In this document: one piece after another, positions 62,209 through 64,000 of the stretch
Layout: each line of letters starts with the position of its first letter
How positions within the stretch are numbered: position 1 is the first letter of the stretch
NCBI RefSeq assembly: GCF_004379255.2
Contig: NC_056040.1
Span: 1,840,257 to 1,904,256 of the forward strand
Direction: 5' to 3'
Source: Salvia splendens
Taxonomy: Eukaryota; Streptophyta; Magnoliopsida; Lamiales; Lamiaceae
Length of the DNA stretch: 64,000 nucleotides
Notes under the pieces: generated by a model
Databases searched by the model: none
What the model was told of the DNA's origin: nothing
The model's input: the letters and a program-made list of their open reading frames with translations, nothing else
Translations under genes and position numbers: made by a program

Positions 62209-64000
62209 TATTATAGCTCATTGCATTTGATTAATTAGTGAGATCTAGAGCCAAAGGAAACTTAAACTAGATGTTAATTTTGCTGGAATCTAGAAGGTAT
62301 TGATTCACAGTTGCTCAGGGGCATGACGAGCTACCACTGTTTCTCTATCTGAGTGAGATCTAAGGACAAAGGCAGCTGGTCTGCTTCTCATGTTTGTGGT
62401 ATATTTTAGTCGATTGCAAAGTTTGAATCTTTTATATGGGCATGTGCATCTCTCATAATTGCTTTTGTGTTATGCTTGGTTATTAACTACTCAAGTAGAT
62501 TCAATCTTACAGAAACTATTTATTTACAAAAAAATTAAATTGAAGTATATTATGTTGCATAGCTTGGATTTTATATGCCAATCTAAGGCTCACTAATGAA
62601 AATATCTATATTGGCTACTACATTTATTGTATAGTTACTAATATTTCATGAAGATAGATGTTACGAAGTTGTTTACATGTTGTATAGGTTGATCAAAGGT
62701 TGGTGAAATGAGATTATGTTATTTGTTAACCAATCTTTTGCCATTTAAACCGATGACTCAAATGTCATGTGGGTAAATAAAATGATATGCCGTCAAACGC
62801 CTGATGATGGAATGAATCACAATGTATCAACTTAAAACTTTTTGGACTAAAATGAAATAGAGGTGGCATTTGTGGCTTTTGCAACCAAAAATGAGAGGAG
62901 AAGAAAAAAGGAGAATGCAAACAATGGTTGTCCATAACTCATCATAAAGATTCATACATCCTTTCCTTCGGTTTAGTTCCAAGTCGCGTGCTTTATCACT
63001 TGTTCTTGATGTCGAAGGAAATTATCCTGAGTGCGCCACAACGACATGTTTGTCTCCTCCTCCTCCTCGCAAAATACCATTTTTGGCTCCAACGGCCTAC
63101 AACACCAATGCATCTGATGAAGACAAAATAAGCAAGTGTCCTGTTACTTGTATCCATAGATAAATCATGCAAAGGTTTCAAACCAAACAGTCAGCCTATC
63201 AAGAAGCCAAGAATGCAGAAAAGAAACCAAGAGAAAGTACAAGATTATAAGGCCCAAATGCAGAAAAAGTGCCGCATTTGCGATGGTCAAATATTTTGTA
63301 AAGAAAGTGCCCAAGTATTAGAGTTGTTACCTCATCGGTGGTAGAATACGGTCTCAGATGACTAGTTGTGGCGCCAAAAGTGGGCATTTCTCAATCGTGA
63401 CCTGTGGCAGTGGCGAGTCGAGGAAGTTTTGGTGGGGTTGCAGCATTGCGCTGCTTTCATATCCTAGTCACACTTTATCACCACAGTCCATTTGCTATTC
63501 TTCTAGCATCTGTAATATACAGTCACACTGACACAAGAATGGGATACATTCCAAAAACACCTTCCAACTGTAGCTCTTCAAGAACAAGGCCACCAAACTC
63601 CAAAAAAGGAGAAAAGCACACCACATTGTCAATCCTCACATGCACCAACCCGAAGAAAGAGGATATGAAACAGAGGGAGACCAGCAGAAAAGCATAAAAT
63701 TTTAAAATGGAAATAAACACAACCAAGCTAGCTTGCAAAAGATGAGCATAGTATCTTAAATATAGAGAATTGGGAATGTCCAAGAGTGCCACATAAGTTT
63801 CCAGATAGCTCAATCAGATCACACAATAAAATGGTATCCAACTTATATTTCCAAACAAAATTATGACATGATTGTAGAGAAAGGCACAAATAAGAGGTGG
63901 CAACAACTATATGTATGTGTGTGTTCGTAGAGAGGAGATGGAAACACAGGGAACGAACAAAATGCTATGATCTCATTCATTAAGAAATAGTGTCAATGAC
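62209..64000. other. Intergenic, nothing assignable
   Basis: EMC5 3' UTR at the left. At 62950-63165 the plus strand has an open stretch ending SPPPPRKIPFLAPTAYN before a stop. It starts without ATG and I know no family for it, so I do not call it a gene. The rest is AT-rich. Confidence 0.35.

Noticed and set aside
62950..63165. Open frame ending SPPPPRKIPFLAPTAYN
   Set aside because: No start codon, no family that I recognise, and no plausible exon partners nearby.

Overview
This is nuclear DNA of a flowering plant: AT-rich, intron-rich genes with plant-type GT-AG junctions, plant-only gene families (DVL/RTFL peptide, TSL-kinase interacting protein, UGT86-like glycosyltransferase, MIR172, TCP) and abundant MITEs. 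Protein similarities judged from memory fit an asterid eudicot, plausibly Lamiales, but nothing in the window fixes the species.

Layout. 0-9 kb is gene-poor: a solo LTR, MITEs, a TCP-domain fragment, a direct duplication with a MITE in one copy, and a 146-bp tandem repeat. 9.4-18.2 kb is actin-related protein 4 (ARP4, minus, 20 exons). 18.5-25 kb holds a MITE near the ARP4 promoter, a complete TRIM retroelement, a MIR172 locus (minus) with its own TATA box, microsatellites and remnants. 25.2-41.8 kb is a cluster of six PIF/Harbinger-type elements, each about 1-2 kb and each carrying only one gene: either the Myb/SANT-like accessory protein or the DDE transposase. A DVL peptide gene sits between the first two at 27.9 kb. 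42.3 kb has a hAT MITE. 43.1-47.1 kb is CDC48 (minus), head to head with RRS1 (plus, 49.2-52.0 kb), with a MULE-type MITE between them. 52.8-53.7 kb is a broken UGT, 53.9-58.4 kb a TKI1-like gene (minus), and 60.7-62.2 kb EMC5 (plus). 62.2-64 kb shows nothing I can name.

The single-copy genes are housekeeping functions with no operon-like relationship: chromatin remodelling (ARP4), protein unfolding (CDC48), 60S ribosome assembly (RRS1), ER membrane insertion (EMC5), chromatin or kinase-linked regulation (TKI1), and developmental regulators (MIR172, DVL). For ARP4, RRS1, TKI1 and EMC5 the spliced exon lengths I derived sum to a whole number of codons. CDC48 is the exception: exon 3 is two bases short of the conserved frame.

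The most interesting system is the Harbinger cluster. Related termini and TAA/TTA target duplications are shared by transposase-only and Myb-only elements, and a subterminal 12-mer lies exactly 42 nt from the end in one of each. This suggests a split, two-component transposon whose two proteins act in trans.
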